Positions 46,830 to 58,818 of a stretch of 64,000 nucleotides of DNA are shown piece by piece. Source of the stretch: Tethya wilhelma (Eukaryota > Porifera > Demospongiae > Tethyida > Tethyidae); contig CAXIPT010000009.1 in NCBI GenBank assembly GCA_964030475.1, forward strand, positions 1,589,915 through 1,653,914, in the 5' to 3' direction. Position numbers and translations under genes: made by a program. The notes below the pieces were generated by a model. It made no database searches, was not told the origin of the DNA, and worked only from the letters and a program-made list of their open reading frames with translations. The number at the start of each line of letters is the position of its first letter. The first letter of the stretch is position 1.

Positions 46830-49274
46830 ATGAACGCCTCTCTCCTCTCCCTGGCACTCTCTGCCGCTCTACTGGCTGTCCTCTTCACAGAGGCACAAGC
46901 ACTGTGCGGCTCCTCAGACCTCCAGACAGGCGTTCTCTTCCACTGTCAGTTGGAGAGAAGCAACTTCTTTGTAGCCTCTCCTCCAGCCAGTAATGTCGGT
47001 GTGGAAGTGACTGCTAACCAGCAAGGATTTGCAGGCATCCCAGACTGGCTCAATTTGGTGCAAGTGAATCAAACTACAGCTGCTGTCCTCTATGGCACGC
47101 CGCAAGAGGAGCACATTGGAGCCATTACAATCCAGGTATATAGTCAATGATTTAGCTCAAAATGATCAGACCAAAAGATTTGATACTTTAAGTATAATAT
47201 TGTTGCATCTAGCTTTTTTTTTTTAATTTTGTTAGGTTACTGCTGTGAGAATGGATACATTTGCTTCAGAAATGAGGCAGCTGGAGATCTCCATTGGCAG
47301 TTTGAAAGGTCAGTTAAGTTTTTGATTGGTGAATATTCACTGGCAGTGAGTCAAGAATTCATAGCCAAGATATGCACAATCAATTGTCCCAAAACATGTG
47401 TTGCAAGCTTGTCATTATAAAGTTAGAAATATTGTCAACAACAACAACCAAATTGAACCAATTGATTTTTTGTGATTCACTAGTACACCATGCACAGTGT
47501 GTGCTGTATTATTATAGGCAGTACATATGTATGATTTTATGATTGTTTAAAATATTATGGCTATTATGTGGGTGTGGAGTGGGACAGACATGGATCGACA
47601 GCTGACAGCAATGGTTGCCTTATCAACTACCTCTGTTGTTATAGCACACACCACCTTGACAATGGGCCATCTTTGATTCTCTCCATTGACATCAGCTGTT
47701 GATACAGACATTGTAGAAAGAGGCTCACTCAGTGATGGAGTAAGCATAATGTATTATAAAATATCTATTTCATTCTCAGGGAGAGTTCTTGTAACCTCAG
47801 AGTTAGTTGTTCTCAATTATGAAGTGGAGGATTTTCTCAGAGCAGAAATCTTCAACAGATTCACCACATCACTCAGCGAGGCATTTCAAACTAACCAGCC
47901 ACTCGTTCTTCAACTCCTTAACCCAGCGACGAGAGGACTAACCAATCAGAGGTAAAACTTTCACGATGATGTTGCATGGAGGACTATGTTAAAGAAAAAC
48001 ATAACGCATGTAACACCTCATTATAATATGCATGCCCTACCTCCTGGATGGTTTTGGAAAGCTGAGACAATGGTGTCAATGACATTCACACTTCAGAACG
48101 TTCAACCAGTGATACAGCTGCCTGTGATGAATCTCATTGCATTAGTCTCTTGCCTTGTTCAAAGTTGAATCATAACTTCAATCAACGTGTCTGACCTCTT
48201 CCTCTCCACCCCTTTGTAGGACCATCGTCGTGGCAACACCTGGCATTAATGCATCCACTGTTTCCATGGCAACAGCTGAACAAGCAGCCACTGTACAGCG
48301 AGACTGTGAAAGCAATGGAGATTTTAGCAGGCCACCCTCTGGTTATGAAGCACTCAATCATGCTGGGTTTGAGATAGACTGGTGTGGATACAGAGTAAGT
48401 TGTTTTTTTTGCATTATCACACAGTATTCAGTATACTGTATGCTGAATACATAGTAAACAGTAATAAAATATCAAAATTAATGTCAAATTATACTGTACA
48501 CAGTATTGTAATTATTCTAATTGACTGTAGCTGCAGTATGTTATTGATGGCGATCCCAGTGATACTACCACTGACCCCCCGGGGGTCATAGATGATGAGG
48601 TGGGCACTGATCTCGTGAGGCCTACCTCCGAGGGAAGCAGCATCTCCCTGGTGGTCGTGGTGGTTGTCTTCTCTGTTGTCATAGTGATGATGGTCACTGG
48701 ACTAGCATGGGTCTTCCTGGGAGGGAGAAAGAGAGCGTGAGTTGAAAATTTGCAGGAAAATTGTGAATTTTGTCGATTGTTTGTGAAGTTTGTTACAGAT
48801 AAGCTTGTTACTAGCAGCAGCTAGATCCATTTTCTTTTTGATGTTCAGTTTCTACATTCCTCGTGAGAGCAAAGAGAGGCAGTCAGCCATGGCTAACGAG
48901 AGTTACATGGCAACCAAAGACACAGCTGCTGCTCAGAGGAAACTGAGGAACTTGCAACCTCCACTTGCAGTGAAGGAAAGTGCTCGTGGTTTATCGGCAG
49001 CTGAAAGAGGCGGGGCCATCTCACCACAGTCAGTTGGAAGCACTGAAAATGATCTACTGGAATATCATGATGTCACTGATTATGAGTAAGTGGTGCCTGT
49101 GGCAAATTGTTGAGAAACAAAATTATCTCAATTTTATACTTCTTTTATCTCCCTCATTATTCTAGTCCTGATAATGGCAGGGTCCCCCAGTCGCCCCCTC
49201 CAGCCTATCGGTACCCCGAAGAGCTGATAACTGAACCTAGACAAATTAAGAGATATAGATTGATCACCCTTTAA
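46830..49274 (+). CDS. SGCE: Epsilon/alpha-sarcoglycan
   Basis: Single-pass subunit of the dystrophin-glycoprotein complex linking cytoskeleton to matrix. Exons 46830-47135, 47236-47308, 47780-47951, 48220-48394, 48531-48736, 48849-49085 and 49166-49274 give 425 residues. Signal peptide (LLSLALSAALLAVLFTEAQA), then a cadherin-like N-terminal fold with IPDWLNLVQVNQTTAAVLYG and GAITIQVTAVRMDTF, the sarcoglycan signature. Later QRDCESN and IDWCGYRLQYVIDG mirror the vertebrate membrane-proximal cysteines. The TM segment (SLVVVVVVFSVVIVMMVTGL) is near residue 300. The cytoplasmic tail has PPPAYRYPEE, a PPxY WW-domain ligand. Length and order match SGCE (about 437) more than beta/gamma/delta types. 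Confidence 0.9.
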
Positions 49275-49452
49275 TCCTCACACACTCTCTTTTATGTACA
49301 ATTGCATGCGATTTCATTGTTGTTTTGTCACCGCGGCATTGTATCCGTTTCTGCGCATGCGTATTGACATGTTGTTTCCGATCGATCGGGCGCGAGCAAG
49401 TTTTTAAAATTGACGACCTCTTACCAGAAAGAACAAACATGTGAAGTAAAGC

Positions 49453-50035
49453 ATGGAAGATCTCGACAGGAGGTCCAGGGATAGGATAAACGAGGCTAAA
49501 GACAGAGCCAGACCGGGTAAGTGTGCTCACCAGCTCACAAAGAGAGCTCCCAAACCATTGAGACAAGCTAGAAGCCAATATTGTAGCAGATACTGACAGA
49601 AAGTCATTCATTGTTTCATGTTTACCTCCTCCAGAGTTGAAAGGAGACCTGGGCTGGTCTCGTTGTGGGTTTTGGCGGTCCTTTCCCGTCGCCAAAGAGT
49701 CAGTGAGGGACAACTGTGAGAGAATCAGTGCACTGGACGTGGATGAGGCCATCTTTATCGAGAGGTTTGAAAAGCCGAGCCTCCCAGTCGTCATTACTGA
49801 CTCCCAAGTGACATGGCAGGCCACAAAGAAGTGGACCATTGAAGTGAGTGTTATCAAGAATCATTGACAGGCACTCTTCTCTTCTTATTATTGTTCAACA
49901 GTTAATGCTCACAGAGAGAGAGGCTTAGAAGAAGACTAGGAAGTATCTTGTTAGTGTGTGTGTAATGTGTTCTTTCATGTGGTTTTCAAGGAAGTATTTC
50001 AACAACTTTTCAATCCATCTGCTTCTCCTATTGCC

Positions 50036-50085
<50 letters not shown>

Positions 50086-51229
50086 AGTGCTAGTTGCAGT
50101 AGTAAAACCGGCACCAATGTCTATTACTATCCCCCCTCCAGAGACTGACCAGGAAGTACCGCAACCAGCGGTTCAAGTGTGGTGAGGACAACGATGGCTA
50201 CTCCGTTAAGATGAAGATGAAGTACTACACCCAGTACATGCACAGTAACCATGACGACAGCCCGATGTACATCTTTGACGGCACATTTGGAGAGGTAGGA
50301 TTAATTAGACCATTTTAAATTACCAGGGTCATACCCCCTAATTAATAATCAATACAGCATAGGAAGAAGTGTCGGCTGTTAGAGGACTACTCCATTCCTA
50401 AGTACTTTCAGGACGACCTCTTCAAATATGTGGGGGAAGCTAAACGACCCCCTTACAGATGGTTTGTCATGGGCCCCTCAAGATCTGGTACTGGCATTCA
50501 CATTGACCCCCTGGGGACCAGCGCTTGGAATGCACTAGTCCAAGGACACAAGAGGTTAAAATTATATTGCACAGTCATACTTATTCAATAATGGTTTTCT
50601 TTTTTAACACTGGACCACGGGCTATAGTTCATGGTATCCCACAAATTTGATACTTAAACATGAACGTCAACATACAGTCAATGTCCAGTTACAACTCAAA
50701 CAATCAGCACACCAGTTATAACTTGTCCACACGCAGTTGTAACTGGCCCTCCCTCTCTCTCTCTCCCTCCAGGTGGGCTCTGTTCCCTCCCAACACTCCT
50801 AAAGAGATGCTGAAGATGCCCCCAGGGCAGGGAGAGAGTCAGAAGGACGAGGCCATTATGTGGTTCAATGTCGTCTACCCACACACACAGCTACCAACAT
50901 GGCCGCCAGAGTTCAAACCAGTAATGCCATCAGTCTTTATTACATCACTATGACATCATTCTCAATTACATCACTATGACCTCATTACATCACTATGACA
51001 TCATTCTCCATTCAGACTGAGATCCTCCAGGGGCCAGGTGAGACGGTGTTTGTCCCTGGGGGGTGGTGGCACGTGGTCCTCAACCTCGACGACACGATTG
51101 CTGTCACTCAGAACTTTGCCTCCTTCACCAACTTCCCCATAGTCTGGCACAAGACGGTGAGAGGGAGACCCAAGCTGTCCAAGAAATGGTACAAGGCACT
51201 CAAGGTGAGCAGCTGCTATAGGTGCCATC

Positions 51230-51271
<42 letters not shown>

Positions 51272-51475
51272 TAGCAACTGTAAGTGTGTTGATAGCTGAA
51301 GAGGTAGTTGCATTAGCAAGTATGGTTTGTTATACAATACAGAATGGAAATTCTCAACTTTTATCTCATGTACATGTACAATAGTTGTAAAACCTCCAGC
51401 TATTCATAAGTTCTTTGAGCTATGTGTATGATGTATGTATAGATGAATAACGTGGTTATAAATTTATCTTCATGT

Positions 51476-51521
<46 letters not shown>

Positions 51522-51864
51522 NTCTCTCTCTCTCTCTCTAAAGGAGCACAAACCAGAGCTAGCAGACATTGCTGATGGAGTGGACCTGACGAAGGAGAGT
51601 GGTCTTCCCTCCAGCAGTTCCTCTGACTCCAGTAGCAGCAGCTCATCGTCGGACGAGGGATCAGACGTGGGAGAGAGTGAGAGCAGTGACGACATGCACA
51701 GACGGAAAAAGAGGTGTGGTTTGGATGACAGCGTGCTTTGTTTAGAATAAATTTAATAATACTTTTCTCTGTTTAAACGTGATAGAAAAACTGACGACAG
51801 TCCACAGCCGGGTATGTTCAAGAGCGGCCTGGATCATTGCGAGCCACTCCCAGCAGTCAGATGA
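49453..51864 (+). CDS. JMJD6: JMJD6 JmjC-domain hydroxylase
   Basis: 2-oxoglutarate and Fe(II) oxygenase that hydroxylates lysines of splicing factors. Exons 49453-49516, 49635-49843, 50142-50294, 50358-50554, 50773-50920, 51016-51204, 51544-51713 and 51786-51864 give 402 residues, essentially the vertebrate length. The iron triad is present: HID in [15 protein letters not shown] and the distal His in [10 protein letters not shown]. Other conserved words: [42 protein letters not shown] and [16 protein letters not shown]. The poly-Ser stretch ([19 protein letters not shown]) of vertebrate JMJD6 is also here. Intron 6 ends in a (TC)n acceptor tract containing the N at 51522. Confidence 0.97.
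51481..51540. repeat. (CT)n at JMJD6 exon 7 acceptor
   Basis: Sense-strand CT repeat with one N (51522), ending CTCTAAAG at the exon. Confidence 0.95.
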
Positions 51865-52097
51865 CATCATTACTGAACTGTTTATTGTCGACAGAAACTG
51901 AAATTATTGTTCACAAAAACAACAACTGCTGCACACAAAATTATCATGTGTTCAAAATTATACTGCTGCTTATTATTTTCACTTTAAATCATTCATTGTT
52001 ACCTGTATATACCTATATATTGAAATAATAACTTGTAAAAATCAAGTTTTATTGGTTTAAAAATCAGCAATTTTTGGTCGATGTTTGACCAGTGGGT

Positions 52098-55000
52098 CTA
52101 TATTTGGTTGCTATGGGAACTGAATTGAAAGCTCTGTGATCTCTTGAGTGGTTTTCTCTGCATCCCTCCGAACACCTTGGCTCGCTGCGCCACAGATGTC
52201 TCTTCTACCTGTGACTGGAGATCCTTATCAGAGGCTGCTGCTGGCTGTTCAGAGTGTATTGTCCTGTGCTTCTTGTAAGCATCGTGCCATATCTTGGACT
52301 TGACGGTGACTCTCTGTCCAATCTTCATCTCTTGAGCTCCAACCATCACCTCCTCTCCTTCCTGACTGAGGTCTTCTCTCTCTTCTTCGATTGTTGAGAT
52401 AATTCCTTGAGGCTTTGACTGAACCTCTGATGGTTCTGTGTCTCCTTGCTTCTCTTTGTCATCTCTGTACTTCTGGTAAGCTGCTAGCCATTTGTTTGAT
52501 CTGGCTGGAGTGATCTTCTGAAGTTTCTTGAACTTGTCTTTCCCAGCTCCTGAAGTAGCTGCTGATGGTTTGATGGAATCTTCCGTTAGGCTTCTGTTGT
52601 GGACTGGATCTGGTTTGACAGCTGGTGAGAAGGAAAACACTGGTTCTGAAACACGTCTGACCAGTCGTTTTACCGTTTTTTCTTGTTTCTTGGTTGGGCT
52701 ACGTGTCTCCTTTTTGGGCTGTGGCGGTACTTCACATTGTCCTGCTGATCTTAGGTCGGTCGAGGATAGGACAAGAGGAGAAGTTGGTTTCTCTTTCACT
52801 GGCTCCTGCCAAGCTGTGAGATCAGTTTCAGAGAAGCTCTCAAAACCACTGGCCTTTCTCGCTTGACGGGTCAAACTGGAGGCAGAGTGGGGTCTTCTAC
52901 GATGGTGAGGATCGAGGAATTTACCCAGCGGAGGTTTGATCTCCTGCGTCCAATTCCACATCTGTTCTTCCTCACTTTCTTCATCGGGATTGCTACTGAG
53001 GAGAGAAGATCTGTGGAAGAGAATTGATCACAAATAAGAAACAGTTTTATACAACATTTTCTGCTCTAAATCAGCAACAGTTGGTCATTAGAAGCTGGGA
53101 CTAGCACCAATACGATCAGCATGAAGAGATCTTTCAAATGATATGGTTTATTTTGAAAATTGAAAAATGATCATTTTTGACAAAAAACCGCACTCGACCA
53201 AAGGCTATAATCCATGGTTTTGACCATTTTGGTCAAAAATTAAATCTGTATCTAAACCATATCATTTGAAAGATCTCTTCACACTGATCACAATGGTACC
53301 AATCCCAGCTCAATACGACCTTCCTAGACTGAGATACAGCCCATAATGTATCATCGACAATTTTTGCTCCAATACATCCATACCTGCTTCCAGTTGCCAA
53401 CAGGTTCTCCATACTTCCAGACACCGGTGTCGAGGAGGGTGTGGGGAGTCTAACCTCATTGGTGACCCGACTGTTGCTGTCTACGGGAGATGTGGATATG
53501 ATCTTCTTGACCCTGTCAAAGTTCCACTCCCCGATGTACCTGTTCCAAGCCTTGGTGCGACCACACACCACTTCATCTGGAGTACTTTCACCCGAATCAT
53601 GAGTGTATCTCACATCTGATTGGTCAAATGATCGACTCTTTTCAAACGAGGCTCTTAGCGATGAGGTCCGTGTGTGTTGCTGAAGGTGTGGGTGTGTACG
53701 TGTGTGGGAGTGGTCATATCACATGACAAATGGTTGTCCGACTTAAAAATGATCTGATTTAATTAGGTATGCTTGGAATGTTATTAAAGTGCCACACCTC
53801 CAGCCACTCCCTAATGAATGTGCCAATGGAGGACATCGCCCACAGGCTATAGTTACACCACGGCATGAATAATGCACGTCAAACAAGGTACGATGAACTC
53901 ATGACATAACAAATCTCATTAATTGGACATTAGCACATTAATAAGAAAATATGACAATAAATTAATGAATATGTAAATGAGCAGCTACTAACCTTGGTTG
54001 GTGCCCTTGTAGTGATGTCATACTCAAAATGGGTATCTGCAGAACCGATGTCTGAGAGTTCACTCATGGACCCTGCCAATGGACTGAGAGCACTGGACTC
54101 TGACCTTGAGGAGTAGGCGGAGCTTGCACTTGTAACAGAAGCTGTTTCCAGAGCATCAAAATCAGGTCCATTCACCCTGTATACAGTGACGGGAGTAATT
54201 GAACAATAATTAATTTAATTGGTGGAATTAGGTCAATTTGGAAGGCAAATACTGTGACATTGTATAATTGTGTTGCATTGTTTATTCACAGCAATATGAC
54301 TACAAACATTGCCTGAAGAAGCCAAGGCATAATTCCCATTACATACTGTCAAATTTTTGAGCTGGGTTGTGAGGAAGTGTCCATCGTAAAATAAACAAAA
54401 TATGATGAATTTCTTCTACCATATCTCTGAAATGAGGTGACAGACTCAAACATTAAAGTTATTTTTTTTATGACATGGACCATTGACAGGAGTATGCATG
54501 TGCCTGCCACTCGGAGCTTGCATGGTCAGACTAACTAGTAAACAAAGTTGTGATTATGGTTAAGTCAAAACACATGAATGTTGTCATGGTGACTCCACCT
54601 TTATGAATAGTAGAATGAGAGGAATGAATGCCATCAGAGAAGCTAGAGTGGCAGATCAGAGACCAGATATAAGGCATTGAAGAATTTAATCATCTCTACA
54701 CCCACTCCTCCTACAACATTCTATATTATGTTGCATCACAGGAAAGGACATTGACAAAGAACTTCCACAGTTCAGCTTCTTTGATCTTTGCACTGCCACT
54801 TTCTTTCAATCAAATACAGTAGATTTAAACCTATAGACTAGTAAGCTAGTACTTATATATGATGCTGGCTAAATCTTACAAGAGCTATCATCTCTAATAT
54901 AGAATACAAGACAAAAAACTTTGGAACCTGTTCTGCGCATGCTCAGTAGATCTAATGCGCGCAGGTGCCGTCGGCTGTTTGCTATGATTATGCAATTGTG

Positions 55001-55458
55001 TAATCCGATATGTTTTGCACTGAATATCAACTGTGACGCGCGTCTATACATGAAGGAGCTTGATAGCTAACTTACTTGGTTACATTGCCGTGTTTCCATT
55101 TTCCTTTGACAGGAGAAGACTGCCCAGAATTCTGCAAAATAAAACAATCATGCAATCAGCTAGCTCCACCCAATAGTTCAGTTTGCAAGTTGCATGCATG
55201 CAAGCAGCCCCTCCCCTCAATCAAAATACGTACCACAAACAGTTCTTTTTGCACCAAGTCGCTCTCTTCCACCAGGGGGATCAACGGTGGAGCAGAGGAT
55301 CGCGGATCAAACCGCCTCTTGACCGTCGGCGCCGAGGTTTTCTTCACGGGCTGGTGGCTGCCGATTAGCCCATCAGGTGATGTCTTTCTTGCTCCGCCAA
55401 AACGATTCCTAATGGAATCAAATGCGTTGTAGTTTTCAACTGCTTTACTTTCAGACAT
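52098..55458 (-). CDS. Unknown, mostly disordered 557-residue protein
   Basis: Exons 55458-55234, 55131-55076, 54176-53993, 53679-53384 and 53010-52098, continuous in phase. I do not recognise it. Composition is Ser/Glu/Lys/Pro-rich with little predicted fold. Three short segments share a W-x3-Y pattern with basic residues: KAWNRYIGEW (about residue 195), NKWLAAYQKYRDDK (about 440) and KIWHDAYKKHR (about 510). The N-terminus MSESKAVENYNAFDSIRNRF is also well ordered in composition. Several Arg-rich Ser sites (RRVSEP, KRSQSF) look like kinase or 14-3-3 sites. It could be a cytoskeletal or signalling adaptor. Intron 4 holds a complete R1 MITE. The start is 142 bp from that of divergent APH1. 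Confidence 0.7.
53091..53348. mobile_element. R1 MITE, complete copy
   Basis: Inverted arms around GAAGAGATCTTTCAAATGAT / ATCATTTGAAAGATCTCTTC with the same centre (CCAAAGGCTATAATCCATGG) as the copy at 33683. Confidence 0.85.
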
Positions 55459-55600
55459 TGTGACCTGTTCATCTGTTTAGCACAGTCTCTTTTCCAACTG
55501 CGATTTATAACCACTTTTGTGGGTGTGGTTAGTAGGCTAGGTTTTTCCGATCTAATAATCCGAAAGAAATATTGAAAGTAACTTTGGACAAGAAAACAAA

Positions 55601-56093
55601 ATGACTGTGTTGTCTATCTTTGCTTACGGATTTGTGGCCTTTGGTCCCATGGTGACGCTCTTCTGTGTCACAGTGGCCACTCACCCGCACGAAGTGATCA
55701 TACTGATGTCTTCGTAAGTTGAAAATCAAGCAAATAAGTTCACTTTCAAGTGCCAAATAATTTATGTATCACTGGTTCAATATTTTATTTACAATTTTAT
55801 TTTCAGTGCATTCTTTTGGCTGCTCTCCCTGTTCTTCTCAGCTGTGATCTGGATCATAGTGCCACCTCTAAAGAGCCAACCAGCCTTTGCTCTCCCATTT
55901 TCAGTCTTACTCCAAGAGTTCTTTCGTTGGGCTGTCTACAGACTGCTGAGGTGAGTCAGCTACTCCATAATGATTTCTCCTTTGTACACTGTGACCTACT
56001 GTGAGTGTCTCTGTGTCTGTAGGAGGGCTGATAAGGTGCTGGAGATTGTCAGTGAAGATACCTCACCTCGGAGAAAACATAAATTTGCTTATG
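55601..56093 (+). CDS. APH1: APH1 (gamma-secretase subunit), 5' part only
   Basis: Seven-pass scaffold subunit of gamma-secretase. Exons 55601-55713, 55807-55950 and 56023-56093 encode FAYGFVAFGPMVTLFCVTVA (TM1), AFFWLLSLFFSAVIWIIVPP (TM2), then LLQEFFRWAVYRLLRRADKV and LEIVSEDTSPRRKHKFAY, matching APH1A/B up to about residue 110. The donor after exon 3 is good, but no later exon (GxxxG TM4 and onwards) is found before the N at 56921, 0.8 kb downstream. The rest is either beyond a gap or in a long intron cut by it. Confidence 0.92.
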
Positions 56094-56744
56094 GTAATTC
56101 GTATAAATTACTTCTGTATGTTTTAACAAGTGTTTGCTCATAATCATAGTGTATTATATCGTATGTTGTATGTGTGTACAACATGTGACATTCGAATATC
56201 ATATGTACATACAACATGCGACATATGAATATCTCTCAGCCAACTAGATTAGCTTTTTTATCTACATTACCACCAACACATAACGCAACACAATCACGCT
56301 TGTGAGTAATGTATGAAACACACAAACACACAGTGACTGACACACACACATATACAGTTGTGTGGGATAATTCTGCATAGGATTATGTATGGGTGTACTA
56401 GAATTATATCTGGTGTGTGTCTCATTCCCAGACTTAAACTCTCCTTGTGGAGTAGAGACATCGACTGCTTTTTCTCTTGCCTTATAACTTTCAGATTGAG
56501 TCAAGAAAGAGGGAGGGAAAGATTATGAAGGATACAGTGAAATCTTTAAACAAAGGGATGTTTGGGAGACGATATTATTATAGTTTTTTTCTTGTTTGTG
56601 TTCTGTGGAAAGTAAGGTTCCATTTGGTCTGTGTTGCTATGTAGTTTGGGAAATTGTGGTTTAGGGTGGTCCATTTGTTGAGAGGTTTACAGTGTGTTCA
56701 TCATGGAGTGCCCCCCACTATCAAAGGAGTAGTGAATGATGTTG

Positions 56745-56772
56745 TACACACACTCACTCACTCACGCACACA

Positions 56773-56818
<46 letters not shown>

Positions 56819-56872
56819 TACACACACACACACGCACAGACACACACACACACATACTCGCACACACATACT

Positions 56873-56908
<36 letters not shown>
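56745..56908. repeat. CA-rich compound microsatellite
   Basis: About 160 bp of CA units with interspersed ACACTC, ACATAC and ACGC variants. Confidence 0.95.
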
Positions 56909-56910
<2 letters not shown>

Positions 56911-56920
56911 ATTATCCAAC

Positions 56921-56921
56921 N
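56921..56921. other. Single N: probable contig join
   Basis: APH1 has no 3' half after this point, and the following sequence belongs to a different locus (DNAJC25-like). Confidence 0.6.
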
Positions 56922-57188
56922 AATACTGTGTAAGGATCAAACTTCTGAGAAGTGGAAAGAAGAGAGAATTAAATACTTCAAGCAATTAGAGACTTTCACT
57001 CAACGAGATGGTATATAATTATTGTCCATGAAATAACTTAACACTATAACAATGACTCTAACAACAGTCAATGCAGATTTGTACTGGGTAAGCTATACAA
57101 CAGAACTAAACATAACACCAAAGCCATAGAAAAATACACACCTATACAATGGACCCAACTAAAGATTGTTAACACTAGTTATAATGAA

Positions 57189-58008
57189 GGCACCGGTGGT
57201 GCACAAGCCTCGGCGGCACACTCTGTCACTTGCAACTGACTTGTGATAAGGCAGCATAAATCACAGACAGAGATGAGCCGCAATCAGTGCTATCGGATTA
57301 TATCAGCTGTTGACAGATGCTATTGAGCAAACCTATATATGGGCTACCTGAATCATGTAATATCAGTACAGTACTACTTGGTGACCATGCAGCTTAGCTG
57401 AATCATGTGTGACACTGAGTGGAAGTTCACTGGTAAACACACTGACACAACTAACTTAGTCTAGCCCTAGACCCCGCCTCTTTCACCAGTGAAAAACCCA
57501 TTTTTCACTGGTGAAAGAGGCGGGGTCTAGGGCTAGACTACAACTAACTTGTAAGCTCAGAATTTTAGCTTGCAGCTTTTAGCTCACTCAGAATTTCAGA
57601 ATTTTAGCTTGCAATCAATTGAGTTACTTACCTGTGCAAGCAGCTAAGCCACCTGAGCCAAGCACATCACATCCAGAGGCTGAGAGCCAGAGCTCTGTCA
57701 TCTGAAGCACATCCAGTCCAACTGTATTTCTAGATAACGCACACTATACGTGGGGCGTGATTTATGGGTGCGGTTTCGAAGGTAAGCGTTCAGAGAAGCA
57801 CAAAAGCCTCGTATCTCAGAAAATACAGTGTCTTGCAAGATTCTACACAACCATTTTCAAGATAATTTCGATTCATGAACGTAAGTACCTTCGGTTTGAA
57901 CCATAGAGCGGCCATTCTTCACATTATCTAGTAACAGACAGACGCACACGCACACACACAAAACGACTACCGTAATCCTCTGCACGTGATACTCACGCGC
58001 CGAGGCTT
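57189..58008. mobile_element. DNA-transposon-like element with CCTCGGCG ends
   Basis: Starts GGCACCGGTGGTGCACAAGC, with AAGCCTCGGCG at 57205 and its reverse complement CGCCGAGGCTT at 57998-58008. Near the right end, read backwards, is ACGGTAGTCGTTTTGTGTG. No transposase frame. The 82-bp foldback at 57458 lies inside it. Confidence 0.65.
57458..57539. mobile_element. Perfect 82-bp foldback element with 11-bp target duplication
   Basis: Arms starting AGTCTAGCCCTAGACCCCGC are exact inverted copies around a 4-base centre (CCCA). ACAACTAACTT flanks both sides directly (57447-57457 and 57540-57550). This is a recent, precise insertion. Confidence 0.9.
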
Positions 58009-58694
58009 AATGAAAACAGGTGTACATATAAATGGAGAAACAGCACTGACAGTTCAAAGTCACTACAATAAGTTTTTTTCAGCTCCAAGCAACTTTAACA
58101 CACCTTTCTTCTCTTCTGCTGCGTTCACATACTTGCTGCATTCAGCAGCATGTTACAATAGACATGGTAAGGATCGTCGTTTTTCCAAGTAAAGCCCTCT
58201 CTCTCGCGCGCGCGCTAGCGCTATAGCTAGCTAGCTAGCTCGGAACGTCTGGCTCACGAGACTAAAGCCCACTGCAAGCACCACTAAAAGCAGCACCATA
58301 CTATACTACTACTGTACTGACAGTGAGGGAGCTTAGCTGGAACCAATGCATTTCTTGGATGTGAAATTATTCATTATAATATCTTTTACATTTATTTGTA
58401 TATAGTCTTGGGATTGGAAAGAGATGCTGATGCAGTAAGTTCATCTATAAATTGCTAATGTTGATGCTAAGATCAACAATATTGAGATTAATTGATGCTC
58501 ATATTGACATTGATATTGATATTGATCAGACGAGGTGTACAGGCACTACTACCACTAACACAAGAGGAGGGTGGCCCCTAAGATTGACGTCAGGGTGGTC
58601 ATAGGAGGTAGTGTGGTTGTCATCTCTGTGCTGCAGGTGAGGAGATGATAGTTTTAGTCTTGTACTTTTAGGGTATGTGAATCAGGACACATCC

Positions 58695-58771
58695 TGGGCT
58701 GTATCTCAGGCTAGGATGGTTGTTAACCCTCGGCGTGTGAAACACGCCGAAAGGGTTATAGTAGTCGTTTT

Positions 58772-58818
<47 letters not shown>

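Larger units (their letters stand above)
56094..57188. other. Region after APH1 exon 3
   Basis: No APH1 exon or other gene supported. Contains an imperfect repeat of ACATACAACATG-type words (56158-56235), a CA-rich microsatellite (56745-56908) and the N at 56921. Confidence 0.6.

Noticed and set aside
56654..56985. His-Thr or Val-Cys repeat frames over the CA-rich tract
   Set aside because: Pure simple-repeat translation on both strands with no splice or start context.
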